The position numbers and the translations under genes were made by a program. From the NCBI GenBank assembly GCA_031285215.1, contig JAITWQ010000097.1, forward strand, positions 1 through 5,144: 5,144 bases of DNA. Reading direction: 5' to 3'. The notes under the pieces are model-generated. The model made no database searches. It saw only the letters and a program-made list of their open reading frames with translations, and was not told the origin of the DNA. This DNA is from Syntrophobacterales bacterium. GTDB taxonomy: Bacteria > Desulfobacterota > Syntrophia > Syntrophales > JAAYKM01. Below, in pieces: positions 1-5,144 of this stretch (position 1 is the first letter of the stretch; each line of letters starts with the position of its first letter).

Positions 1-1227
1 CGCGGCCTTGATTTCGAGAAATTCGAGCAAACGCTGCTGGAACGATTGAAAACGGATTTACCGGGAACGACGTATCTTGCCTCGCAGCCGATACAAATGC
101 GTTTCAACGAACTTTTGGAAGGCACACGTTCCGATCTCGCAATAAAAATTTTCGGCCCGGACCTGAAGGAGCTGGAAAAAATCGGCGAACAGGTGGAGGA
201 GCTTATCAAGCCGATCTCACCGGCAAGCGATGTAGAGCTTGACCGCAACAGCGGCTTTCCCATGTTTACCATAGAGCCGAACCTTGCCGCCATGCAAAAA
301 TACGGCGTGAAGAAGGCCGATGTACTGGAGCTTGTGTCACTTGCCCTGTCCGGCGAAGAAGTCGGATACTTTTTCGAAAGTGACCGGCGCTTCCCGATTA
401 TCATACGGCTTGACGAGGAAAACAGAAAGGACATCAAGATTATCAAAAATCTGCCCGTGCCGCTTTTCTACGATACCACGGTTCCCCTTTCCGCAATAGC
501 CGACATCGGGTTTAAGGAAACTTATGCCTCAATCACCCGCGACAACGGATACCGCCGCGCGACGATAATGGTCAATATACGCGGCATGGACACCAGGACC
601 TTTGTTGACAGGGCGCAAAAAGCCGTTGCCGGGAATATCAAGCTGCCAGACGGATACTTTATGGAATGGGGCGGGCAGTATAAGAACCTGCAGGAAGCGA
701 CGGGCCGCCTTGTTGTTCTCGTACCTTTGACCCTGCTGATGGTTTTCTTTATGATTTACATGACTTTCAGCAGGTTCAAGCAGACGGCGTTCGTGGTTAT
801 GGGGATACCTTTCGCCATGGTCGGCGGGGTTTTAAGTCTGCATATTACCGGTTTACCGTTTAGCATATCCACCGCCGTCGGCCTTATTGCGCTTATGGGA
901 ATAGGCGTGTTGAGCAGTATCGTGCTGGTAAGCGCGCTGGAAAGTTCAGAATATAAAGGACTGCCGCTTAAAGAACGCATCATCGCGGCATCCACGTCAC
1001 GCCTTCGCGCCGTGCTTATGACTGCCTTCACTGATTTGATAGGTTTTATTCCCATGGCCATATCAACCGGCATAGGCGCGGAAGTCCAGCGTCCCCTCGC
1101 CGTCGTTGTCATAGGCGGAATAACAACCTCAATAGTGATGACCCTCTTTATCCTGCCTGCTGTTTATTACAAGATTAACGGGCGCCTCGAAAAAACCTGT
1201 TATGTTGCGCATATTTTCATTGCGTAA
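1..1227 (+). CDS. RND-family heavy-metal/cation efflux pump, CzcA/CusA type, C-terminal part (5' end outside window)
   Basis: Inner-membrane, proton-driven RND permease of the heavy-metal efflux group, which normally works with a periplasmic adaptor and an outer-membrane channel. The frame is open from base 1, so the gene begins upstream; 408 residues are present, against roughly 1,000-1,050 in the family. The first ~235 visible residues are periplasmic pore/docking domain, with family motifs GTRSDLAIKIFGPDL and a GGQ(Y/F) motif just before the membrane part. Five hydrophobic segments follow at about residues 237-258, 262-283, 290-313, 335-355 and 363-390, matching TM8-TM12. GAEVQRPLAVVVIGG before the last helix is diagnostic of CzcA/CusA. 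In TM10 the usual VLNG(V/I)V of CzcA-like pumps reads VLSSIV. The tail after the last helix is short (ending EKTCYVAHIFIA) and may be native or altered at a junction. Substrate (Cu/Ag, Co/Zn/Cd or organic) cannot be told because the proximal half is missing. No partner gene lies downstream. Confidence 0.93.
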   Translation, partial: RGLDFEKFEQTLLERLKTDLPGTTYLASQPIQMRFNELLEGTRSDLAIKIFGPDLKELEKIGEQVEELIKPISPASDVELDRNSGFPMFTIEPNLAAMQKYGVKKADVLELVSLALSGEEVGYFFESDRRFPIIIRLDEENRKDIKIIKNLPVPLFYDTTVPLSAIADIGFKETYASITRDNGYRRATIMVNIRGMDTRTFVDRAQKAVAGNIKLPDGYFMEWGGQYKNLQEATGRLVVLVPLTLLMVFFMIYMTFSRFKQTAFVVMGIPFAMVGGVLSLHITGLPFSISTAVGLIALMGIGVLSSIVLVSALESSEYKGLPLKERIIAASTSRLRAVLMTAFTDLIGFIPMAISTGIGAEVQRPLAVVVIGGITTSIVMTLFILPAVYYKINGRLEKTCYVAHIFIA

Positions 1228-1365
1228 AGGAACTGGATAAACCTTGGGATGTTGCGGCCATGATTTATTAGGTCGTGTTGGCATAATCATTTGATGATTA
1301 TAACCATCTAATTCCTTTGAATACTTTTCTCATACTACCTTTCAGTGCCATGTAAAAAGTTTTCA
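1228..1365. other. Convergent intergenic gap between RND pump and HTH regulator
   Basis: This is 138 bp of A/T-rich sequence between two converging stop codons. I see no credible gene. It contains one perfect 8-bp inverted repeat, listed separately, and no clear intrinsic terminator with a T-run on either strand. Confidence 0.7.
1283..1301. repeat. 8-bp inverted repeat (ATAATCAT-TTG-ATGATTAT)
   Basis: Perfect 8-bp arms around a 3-nt loop, in the gap between two convergent genes. That location would suit a bidirectional terminator. However, the stem is almost all A/T and no T-run follows on either strand, so efficient intrinsic termination is doubtful. GG at 1280-1281 could also pair with CC at 1304-1305 across a small internal loop. 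It could equally be a protein-binding palindrome or part of an insertion-sequence end. Confidence 0.4.
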
Positions 1366-1737
1366 TTATTTTTGCAGCGGCCTAATTTTTTGTCCCTGTC
1401 GTTTTTGGGGAATCTCCTTCTGTAACAATCCATTAATATAGATCATGACTTTTTCTTTTTGGGAGTTTGATAACTGTGCCCAATCAGCCAGAAGTTCATT
1501 CTGTTCAGATGTCAAAAAAGGGTTAGTTGTATCTGAAAAAAACTGCATAAGAGTGACGCCAAAGGCGTCACATATAGATATTAAGGTGGTAATTGTCGGC
1601 GAATTATCGCGCTTAAACATATTCGTAAGAGTGGATTGGGGAAGCTTCGCCTCTTTCGCAAGCTTGTAATTGCTCCACCCGCGCTCATCACGAAGTTCAA
1701 CGATCCTGTCTAAAATATCCATACCATTTATACCCAT
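1366..1737 (-). CDS. XRE/Cro-CI-type helix-turn-helix transcriptional regulator
   Basis: A 123-residue cytoplasmic DNA-binding protein, most likely a repressor. The HTH_3 domain spans about residues 7-67 (DRIVELRDERGWSNYKLAKE onward). The helix-turn-helix lies around residues 23-43 and the fold ends in CDAFGVTLMQFF. A short C-terminal helical region (about 75-105, LTSEQNELLADWAQLSNSQK) and a basic tail follow. This layout (short XRE domain, FF, then an LT-EQ-ELL-W-LS-QK segment) is one I know from many small Firmicutes regulators, so acquisition by transfer is plausible. The start is uncertain: Met1 at 1737 has only a weak upstream purine run (AAGAA), and Met6 at 1722 aligns as well with the family's usual M-D-I start. 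It is divergent from the methyltransferase across 140 bp and probably controls that intergenic region, itself included. The target is inferred only. Confidence 0.9.
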   Translation of the reverse strand: MGINGMDILDRIVELRDERGWSNYKLAKEAKLPQSTLTNMFKRDNSPTITTLISICDAFGVTLMQFFSDTTNPFLTSEQNELLADWAQLSNSQKEKVMIYINGLLQKEIPQKRQGQKIRPLQK

Positions 1738-1755
1738 TTCTTAACCATTCTACTA

Positions 1756-1768
1756 CACAGAAATTGTG
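1756..1768. promoter_or_regulatory. Possible operator: CACA-N5-TGTG dyad
   Basis: A 13-bp imperfect palindrome (CACAGAAATTGTG) lies 19-31 bp upstream of the regulator's first possible start codon, inside the divergent intergenic region. Small XRE repressors often bind such short dyads next to their own gene. The arms are only 4 bp, so chance occurrence is possible. Confidence 0.3.
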
Positions 1769-1776
1769 CAGCTTAG

Positions 1777-1805
1777 TTGTAATATGGGTTGTATTTACGT
1801 TACAA
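1777..1805. promoter_or_regulatory. Possible operator: TTGTAA-N17-TTACAA inverted repeat over the -35 region
   Basis: Perfect 6-bp arms, TTGTAA at 1777-1782 and TTACAA at 1800-1805, are separated by 17 bp. The repeat brackets the proposed -35 element of the methyltransferase promoter (1789-1794), so a protein bound here could block that promoter. The divergent XRE protein is the obvious candidate ligand, but this is inferred from position alone. Confidence 0.35.
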
Positions 1806-1817
1806 ATGAGATATAAA
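1789..1817 (+). promoter_or_regulatory. Sigma-70-type promoter candidate for the methyltransferase
   Basis: A -35-like TTGTAT (1789-1794), a 17-bp spacer, and a -10-like TATAAA (1812-1817) that matches the consensus at five of six positions. Transcription would start near 1824. That leaves a leader of about 54 nt before the start codon at 1878 and rules out in-frame starts further upstream (TTG 1764, ATG 1806). The -35 matches only the TTG half of the consensus. Confidence 0.5.
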
Positions 1818-1864
1818 TGTATTCCTGATTACTTACCCATTGTAAAAATGATGGATAAGAATTT

Positions 1865-1870
1865 GGAGGA
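1865..1870 (+). promoter_or_regulatory. Shine-Dalgarno GGAGGA deciding the methyltransferase start
   Basis: GGAGGA ends 7 nt before ATG 1878 and is the strongest ribosome binding site in the window. Upstream in-frame candidates (ATG 1806, 1848, 1851) have no comparable purine run, so 1878 is preferred. Confidence 0.8.
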
Positions 1871-1877
1871 AAACCTG

Positions 1878-2525
1878 ATGGAGCAACAACATATAAATCT
1901 ATACAAACAGCTTCATGCGCAAGACGTCCATTATGGCACAACATCAATCAGATGGCTGCCGCTTGTTCAGCACTACGTCGCGGATGTGAATCCCGACAGC
2001 ATTCTGGACTTTGGCTGCGGTAAAAGTATTTTGATTGAACGCATCAAGACAGAAAATGATATTTCACGTTACCGTTACGATCCAGCAATTGCAGAATACG
2101 CAAAAATCCCTGTCAATAAAGTCGGTATGATTCTCAATATAGACGTCATGGAACACATTCCTGAAAGTGCTTTAGAAAATGTTTTTGAAAAAATTCGTCC
2201 TTTATCGGAAAAAGTTCTTTTCATCATCAGCTGTCAGTCAGCGTGGAATATGCTTCCAGACGGAAGCAATGCGCATTGCACTGTTCATCCGCCAGAGTGG
2301 TGGGAAGAGCAATTGAAAAAGCACTTTAGATTTGTCGAAAAAATAGCATTGAGCAATCGAAAAAATGCTTTGTTTGTAACGTGGCGAGTAAAGTCTCACT
2401 TTACAGTAAGGCATAAAATATTAAGAAAAATTGCCCATCACTTGATAAATTTATTTTGCTTGTTTATTCCCGTAAGGAAATGGCGGCATTATGTAAGAGA
2501 TAAGTTTGATCCTTTGATTTTTTAA
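1878..2525 (+). CDS. Class I SAM-dependent methyltransferase, function unassigned (possible glycan-linked)
   Basis: A 215-residue protein with a Rossmann-type methyltransferase core. SILDFGCGKS (41-50) is motif I, the SAM-binding loop, with the third glycine replaced by Ser50. YDPA (67-70) follows strand 2. NIDVMEHIPE (87-96) is the motif IV/post-IV region typical of Methyltransf_11/23-like enzymes. LPDGSNAH plus PPEWW (126-142) matches a conserved LPDG-NAH...WW block I know from a set of uncharacterised methyltransferases in phages and surface-polysaccharide regions. The C-terminus is basic (FIPVRKWRHYVRDKF, 196-210) and resembles short IP-R/K-LR-K-R-K stretches seen in LPS/capsule glycosyltransferases. 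That suggests, but does not prove, a glycan substrate. The start at 1878 is set by its Shine-Dalgarno. A longer frame back to 1764 adds N-terminal residues that lie partly upstream of the promoter. The gene is A/T-richer than both neighbouring blocks, which fits transfer. Confidence 0.85.
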   Translation: MEQQHINLYKQLHAQDVHYGTTSIRWLPLVQHYVADVNPDSILDFGCGKSILIERIKTENDISRYRYDPAIAEYAKIPVNKVGMILNIDVMEHIPESALENVFEKIRPLSEKVLFIISCQSAWNMLPDGSNAHCTVHPPEWWEEQLKKHFRFVEKIALSNRKNALFVTWRVKSHFTVRHKILRKIAHHLINLFCLFIPVRKWRHYVRDKFDPLIF

Positions 2526-2734
2526 TCAGGCGGGTTAGAGACTACCCATTGTTAATGGTGTGTGATATACTGCAAATTGCTCACATGGGGTAATGTGCCC
2601 GCCGAATTTCTTTAACAGCCTGAACACGGCTGTCTGCATCTGCATCAGAGATGAAGCGGCAGCTGTTTGTTCGATTAAGCATGAGCGTACGTAATTCATT
2701 GGCCTTGAATGAAATGATAAGAGAGATTTGACAG
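2526..2734. other. Non-coding leader upstream of lpxK with several short inverted repeats
   Basis: These 209 bp contain no convincing gene. Visible pairings: GGCGGG (2529-2534) with CCCGCC (2598-2603); GGG-T-TAG/CTACCC (2532-2547); CCATT/AATGG (2546-2558); CACAT/ATGTG (2582-2597); ACAGCC/GGCTGT (2615-2633); CATCT/AGATG (2637-2653); TTCATT/AATGAA (2695-2713). There is also a tandem CTGCAT at 2634-2645. Some pairings compete, for example GGG at 2532-2534 and CC at 2546-2547. Such short stems arise by chance, so a structured RNA is only a possibility. No T-run makes any of them a standard terminator for the methyltransferase. Confidence 0.5.
2563..2571 (+). promoter_or_regulatory. Extended -10 promoter candidate for the lpxK operon
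   Basis: TGATATACT is a TGn extended -10 joined to TATACT, one mismatch from TATAAT. No good -35 lies 16-18 bp upstream, which extended -10 promoters can tolerate. Transcription would start near 2578 and give a leader of about 155 nt before lpxK. The evidence is motif resemblance only. Confidence 0.3.
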
Positions 2735-3814
2735 ATGGGGAAACAAGATATTCGCAGCAAGATTCAAGATATCTGGAAGAAGAACGAAAGAGGTTATCAT
2801 CCCCTGGAACTTGCCCTGCGGGGCGCGTCTTGCCTGTATGCTCTGTCCATAAAGGTGAGAAATTGTTTGTACGATAAAAAAGTTTTCCCCCAGAAGAGAT
2901 TATCCTGTAAGGTTATCAGTGTCGGAAATATTGTCGTCGGGGGGACGGGAAAGACCCCCATGGTCATCTATCTGGCCAATCTGCTGCGGGAAAAGGGCTT
3001 TCGTCCTGCCGTTCTCAGCCGAGGTTATATGGGAAAATCAAAATCGCCAGTTAATATTGTTTCCGACGGCCATCGTCTTTTTATGAAACCGGATGATTGC
3101 GGTGATGAGCCGGTTTTGATCAGTCAGGCGGCAAAAGGGATTCCTGTTTTAACGGGTTCCAAACGGTTTTTTACCGGCCAGATCGCCTTGGAAAAGTTCG
3201 GCGTCAATGTTCTTATTTTGGATGATGGTTTTCAACACAGACAATTGGCGCGGGATATAGACATTGTCCTTTTGCAAGGGGAAGCGCCTTTGGGAAATGG
3301 TTGTCTCTTGCCGGCAGGGCCGTTAAGAGAATCTTCCCGGGCCTTGAACAGAGCCGACCTGATTTTTTATGTAGGAGATAATCATCAGAATCATGTTGAA
3401 TCCAAGCCCGCATTTCAAGTGTTCCATAAGGGCGATGTGCTTCTGAATGGAGCCACACAACAGGAATATGCCCTTGACCATTTACGCGGCCGGAGAATAT
3501 GCGCCTTTGCCGGCATCGGGTCTCCGGAGCGGTTCCAGAAAACCCTGACTGATGCGGGCGCCCAAATAGTATTTTTTGCCTCTTTCCCCGATCATCATTT
3601 TTACACCCATGAAGAAATCCGTAACTTGCAAAAAAGGGCGGCGGAAGAAAATGTTGAAATGATTGTTACAACGGAAAAAGATGGCGTCAAACTGAAGCCA
3701 TTTCATCTGTTTTTGGAAAAGATTCACTTTCTGCGAGTGTCCATGGCCTTTGTTTCCGAAGAAGAAAAATTTATTTCTTCTTTATTGGACCGGCTGCAAG
3801 ATTCTCATACATAA
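2735..3814 (+). CDS. lpxK: Tetraacyldisaccharide 4'-kinase (lipid A kinase LpxK)
   Basis: LpxK uses ATP to phosphorylate the 4' position of tetraacyldisaccharide-1-phosphate, giving lipid IVA, at the inner-membrane cytoplasmic face. At 359 residues it is slightly longer than the usual ~310-350. A hydrophobic N-terminal stretch (about 24-46) fits membrane attachment. The P-loop is SVGNIVVGGTGKTP (62-75; Lys73 in the Walker A). Other family signatures are SRGY (95-98), GDEP (123-126), LDDGFQHRQL (162-171) with the paired catalytic-region aspartates 163/164, PAGPLRE (193-199), FAGIG (258-262), FPDHHFY (284-290) and TTEKD (312-316). All expected motifs are present, so the enzyme should be active. 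The start is supported by AAGAGAG at 2719-2725, 9 nt before ATG. It leads a tight LPS gene run, with the acyltransferase 9 nt downstream. waaA and msbA, often next to lpxK, are not in the window. Confidence 0.97.
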   Translation: MGKQDIRSKIQDIWKKNERGYHPLELALRGASCLYALSIKVRNCLYDKKVFPQKRLSCKVISVGNIVVGGTGKTPMVIYLANLLREKGFRPAVLSRGYMGKSKSPVNIVSDGHRLFMKPDDCGDEPVLISQAAKGIPVLTGSKRFFTGQIALEKFGVNVLILDDGFQHRQLARDIDIVLLQGEAPLGNGCLLPAGPLRESSRALNRADLIFYVGDNHQNHVESKPAFQVFHKGDVLLNGATQQEYALDHLRGRRICAFAGIGSPERFQKTLTDAGAQIVFFASFPDHHFYTHEEIRNLQKRAAEENVEMIVTTEKDGVKLKPFHLFLEKIHFLRVSMAFVSEEEKFISSLLDRLQDSHT

Positions 3815-3823
3815 ACCGGTAAT

Positions 3824-4717
3824 ATGCAGAAAACCAAGGATCGAGAAATTCTGGCCAAAAAGATTGTGCGCGGTGTCAACAGGATTCCCCTGTCCTGGCG
3901 GAGAATATTTTTTGTTGGCCTGTGGTATGCGTTCTATTATGTTTCCCGGCGTCATCGTTTCATCACCCTTTATAATTTGACAAGAGCTTTTCCCGATAAA
4001 TCCATCAATGAAGTTAAAAAAATTGCGAAGGGCGTTTATCGAAATCTGGGCATTGTGACGGCGGAAATGTTTGATCTGCCGTACCTGACGGAAAAACAAC
4101 TAAAGCATCTTATCACGGTTGAAGGAATGGAGAATATTGACCAGGCGCGTGTGAAGCAAAAGGGTTTTTTGTTGTTTGGCGCTCATTTCAGTAATTGGGA
4201 ACTGATGGCTCATTGCGCCCCTCGCTTTTTAGGGCCATTAACTGCCGTTTACCGCCCCTTGGATCACCCCCTTCTTGATAGTATTGTGCGCTACATCCGT
4301 TCCGGGTCAGGGAATATTCTCGTGCCGAAGCAGCGCGCCATGATTCAGATGTTTCGCAGCCTCGGACAAGGGGGAGCCGTCGCCCTGTTCATTGATCAGA
4401 ACATGGCTTTAAAAGACGGCGTCTTTGTTGAGTTCTTTGGCAGGTCTGCCTGTACAACGGACGGCCTGGCGCTGATGGCCTTTCGCAGCGAGGCTCCTGT
4501 ATTGCCCTGCTTTATTGTCCGACAGGATGATGGTTCCTATCGCCTGATAATTGGGGAGGAGGTTGAAATCATACGGACAGATGATATGGATCGTGATGTG
4601 AAAGTGAACACGCAGCGCTTTACAACAATTATTGAAAATATGATCCGTCAATATCCCGATCAATGGCTATGGATCCATCAACGCTGGAAGACGGTTTTAA
4701 ACCAGATCCGGGAGTAA
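3824..4717 (+). CDS. lpxL: LpxL/HtrB-family lipid A (Kdo2-lipid IVA) late acyltransferase
   Basis: A 297-residue inner-membrane acyltransferase expected to transfer a fatty acyl chain from acyl-ACP to the lipid A precursor as a secondary acyloxyacyl group. An N-terminal hydrophobic anchor lies at about 27-41 (RIFFVGLWYAFYYVS). NLTRAFPDKS (51-60) is the family's conserved N-R-FP region. The catalytic HX4(D/E) motif is HFSNWE (His121, Glu126) in GAHFSNWEL. YRP (143-145), LFIDQNM (188-194) and WLWIHQRWKT (281-290) are further signatures of LpxL/LpxM. The length is close to the ~300 residues of the family. There is no evident Shine-Dalgarno before ATG 3824. The gene starts 9 nt after the lpxK stop and in the same frame, so translation is probably coupled to lpxK. 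Which acyl position or chain length it serves (LpxL- or LpxM-like) cannot be read from sequence; the gene symbol is family-level. Confidence 0.92.
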   Translation: MQKTKDREILAKKIVRGVNRIPLSWRRIFFVGLWYAFYYVSRRHRFITLYNLTRAFPDKSINEVKKIAKGVYRNLGIVTAEMFDLPYLTEKQLKHLITVEGMENIDQARVKQKGFLLFGAHFSNWELMAHCAPRFLGPLTAVYRPLDHPLLDSIVRYIRSGSGNILVPKQRAMIQMFRSLGQGGAVALFIDQNMALKDGVFVEFFGRSACTTDGLALMAFRSEAPVLPCFIVRQDDGSYRLIIGEEVEIIRTDDMDRDVKVNTQRFTTIIENMIRQYPDQWLWIHQRWKTVLNQIRE

Positions 4718-4731
4718 AAAATTAACGAAAC

Positions 4732-4751
4732 CTCTTTGTTCCGGCAAAGGG
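4732..4751 (+). repeat. Small hairpin next to the waaF ribosome binding site
   Basis: C4732-T4733-CTTTG (4734-4738) can pair with CAAAG-G-G (4745-4751) around the loop TTCCGG, including one G-T wobble pair. The stem would cover the upstream purines AAAGGG but leave GAAGG (4751-4755) largely free. It is too short and lacks a T-run for a terminator. Any effect on translation is speculative. Confidence 0.3.
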
Positions 4752-4755
4752 AAGG
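4751..4755 (+). promoter_or_regulatory. Shine-Dalgarno GAAGG for waaF
   Basis: GAAGG ends 6 nt before ATG 4762, a good spacing. A second in-frame ATG at 4756 directly abuts it and would have to use AAAGGG (4746-4751), 4 nt away, so 4762 is preferred. Confidence 0.6.
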
Positions 4756-4761
4756 ATGATC

Positions 4762-5144
4762 ATGAAAATTTCTGTGCGAACGTCAAAACGCCTTGAAGAA
4801 GCGGAAACCATTCTCATTCGCGGCACAAACTGGATTGGTGACGCCATTATGACTTTGCCGGCCATAGCGGCGATTCGCAAAACATTTCCCCATGCCCGCA
4901 TCAGCATTTTGGTAAAGCCATGGGTTGCGGATATTTTTTCTTTTTGTTCCGATGTGGATGATGTCATTTTATTCCTCCCCCATAAAGGACAGTATAATTT
5001 GGCCAATGTTGCGCGGGTAGCAAAAGAGATAAGGGGAAAAGACTTTAACACCGCTATTCTGCTACAGAATGCCATTGAGGCCGCCATCATTGCCTTTCTG
5101 GGGCGTATCCCCATCCGGGCCGGTTATAATTCCGACGCCCGTGG
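4762..5144 (+). CDS. waaF: ADP-heptose:LPS heptosyltransferase II (WaaF/RfaF), N-terminal part (3' end outside window)
   Basis: A GT-B fold, glycosyltransferase family 9 enzyme that adds the second L-glycero-D-manno-heptose to the LPS inner core in the cytoplasm, using ADP-heptose. The frame is open to the window end, with 127 full codons of about 340-350 expected. ETILIRGTNWIGDAIMTLPA (15-34) is the family N-terminal signature, with NWIGD (23-27) containing the aspartate equivalent to the catalytic one described in the heptosyltransferase I WaaC. AIRKTFPHARISILVKPW (37-54) and the partial RIPIRAGYNSDARG at the edge match WaaF, where G-T/S-D-x-RG is typical. These signatures favour WaaF over WaaC. 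It lies 44 nt after the acyltransferase on the same strand and is probably in its operon. An alternative start at 4756 adds two residues (Met-Ile). Confidence 0.93.
   Translation, partial: MKISVRTSKRLEEAETILIRGTNWIGDAIMTLPAIAAIRKTFPHARISILVKPWVADIFSFCSDVDDVILFLPHKGQYNLANVARVAKEIRGKDFNTAILLQNAIEAAIIAFLGRIPIRAGYNSDAR

Noticed and set aside
756..1112. Minus-strand open frame of 118 codons opposite the RND gene
   Set aside because: It lies antisense to well-conserved transmembrane helices, has no recognisable domain, and is explained by the codon bias of the real gene.
1445..1669. Plus-strand open frame of 74 codons opposite the HTH regulator
   Set aside because: It is antisense to a clear XRE domain and shows no motif of its own.
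1764..1877. Upstream extension of the methyltransferase to a TTG codon at 1764 (253 residues)
   Set aside because: No ribosome binding site supports it. The added codons overlap the proposed promoter and operator, and the family core begins near the 1878 start, which has an excellent GGAGGA.
2532..2558. Intrinsic terminator for the methyltransferase
   Set aside because: The hairpins there are short and no T-run follows them.
2526..2640. Integron attC site after the methyltransferase (GTTAGAG at 2534-2540 and CTTTAAC at 2610-2616)
   Set aside because: attC needs RYYYAAC before GTTRRRY. Here the order is reversed on both strands and the core matches are imperfect.
3213..3727. Two minus-strand open frames of 81 codons each (3213-3458 and 3482-3727) opposite lpxK
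   Set aside because: Both are shadows of the strongly conserved LpxK frame and have no recognisable features.
3750..4099. Overlapping open frames of 76 (plus) and 105 (minus) codons across the lpxK-acyltransferase junction
   Set aside because: They conflict with two well-supported genes and read as low-information sequence.
4409..5114. Minus-strand open frames opposite the acyltransferase (4409-4663) and waaF (4722-5114)
   Set aside because: The plus strand carries family signatures in both places (IDQNM and WIHQRWKT; NWIGD), so these are antisense shadows.

Overview
The window suggests a chromosomal or metagenomic piece of a Gram-negative (diderm) bacterium. Three consecutive plus-strand genes belong to lipid A and inner-core lipopolysaccharide (LPS) synthesis: lpxK, an LpxL/HtrB-type acyltransferase, and the start of waaF. 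Mixed GC content and the compact lpxK-acyltransferase-waaF order would fit the former Deltaproteobacteria (for example Syntrophales-like lineages). This assignment is inference; an LPS-bearing Firmicute (Negativicutes) is not excluded.

Layout. Positions 1-1227 hold the C-terminal 408 codons of a CzcA/CusA-type RND efflux pump, cut by the window start. Positions 1228-1365 are a short non-coding gap with an 8-bp inverted repeat. Positions 1366-1737 (minus) encode a small XRE-type HTH regulator of a form I associate with Firmicutes. It is divergent from a SAM-dependent methyltransferase at 1878-2525 (plus). The 140-bp divergent region holds a plausible sigma-70-type promoter and two inverted repeats that could be operators. 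Positions 2526-2734 are a non-coding leader rich in short inverted repeats. From 2735 the LPS genes run lpxK, acyltransferase, waaF, with gaps of 9 and 44 nt, and waaF is cut by the window end.

How the genes work together. LpxK phosphorylates the 4' position of the lipid A disaccharide, the LpxL-type enzyme adds a secondary acyl chain, and WaaF adds the second heptose of the inner core. All three act at the cytoplasmic face of the inner membrane. The RND pump is functionally unrelated. The regulator and methyltransferase form an A/T-richer module between the two blocks and look like a later insertion; the methyltransferase carries sequence features that hint at a surface-glycan role. I saw no tRNA, rRNA, CRISPR array or intact mobile element. 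I found no convincing new biological system. The most unusual parts are the regulator-methyltransferase module and the structured leader of the lpxK operon.
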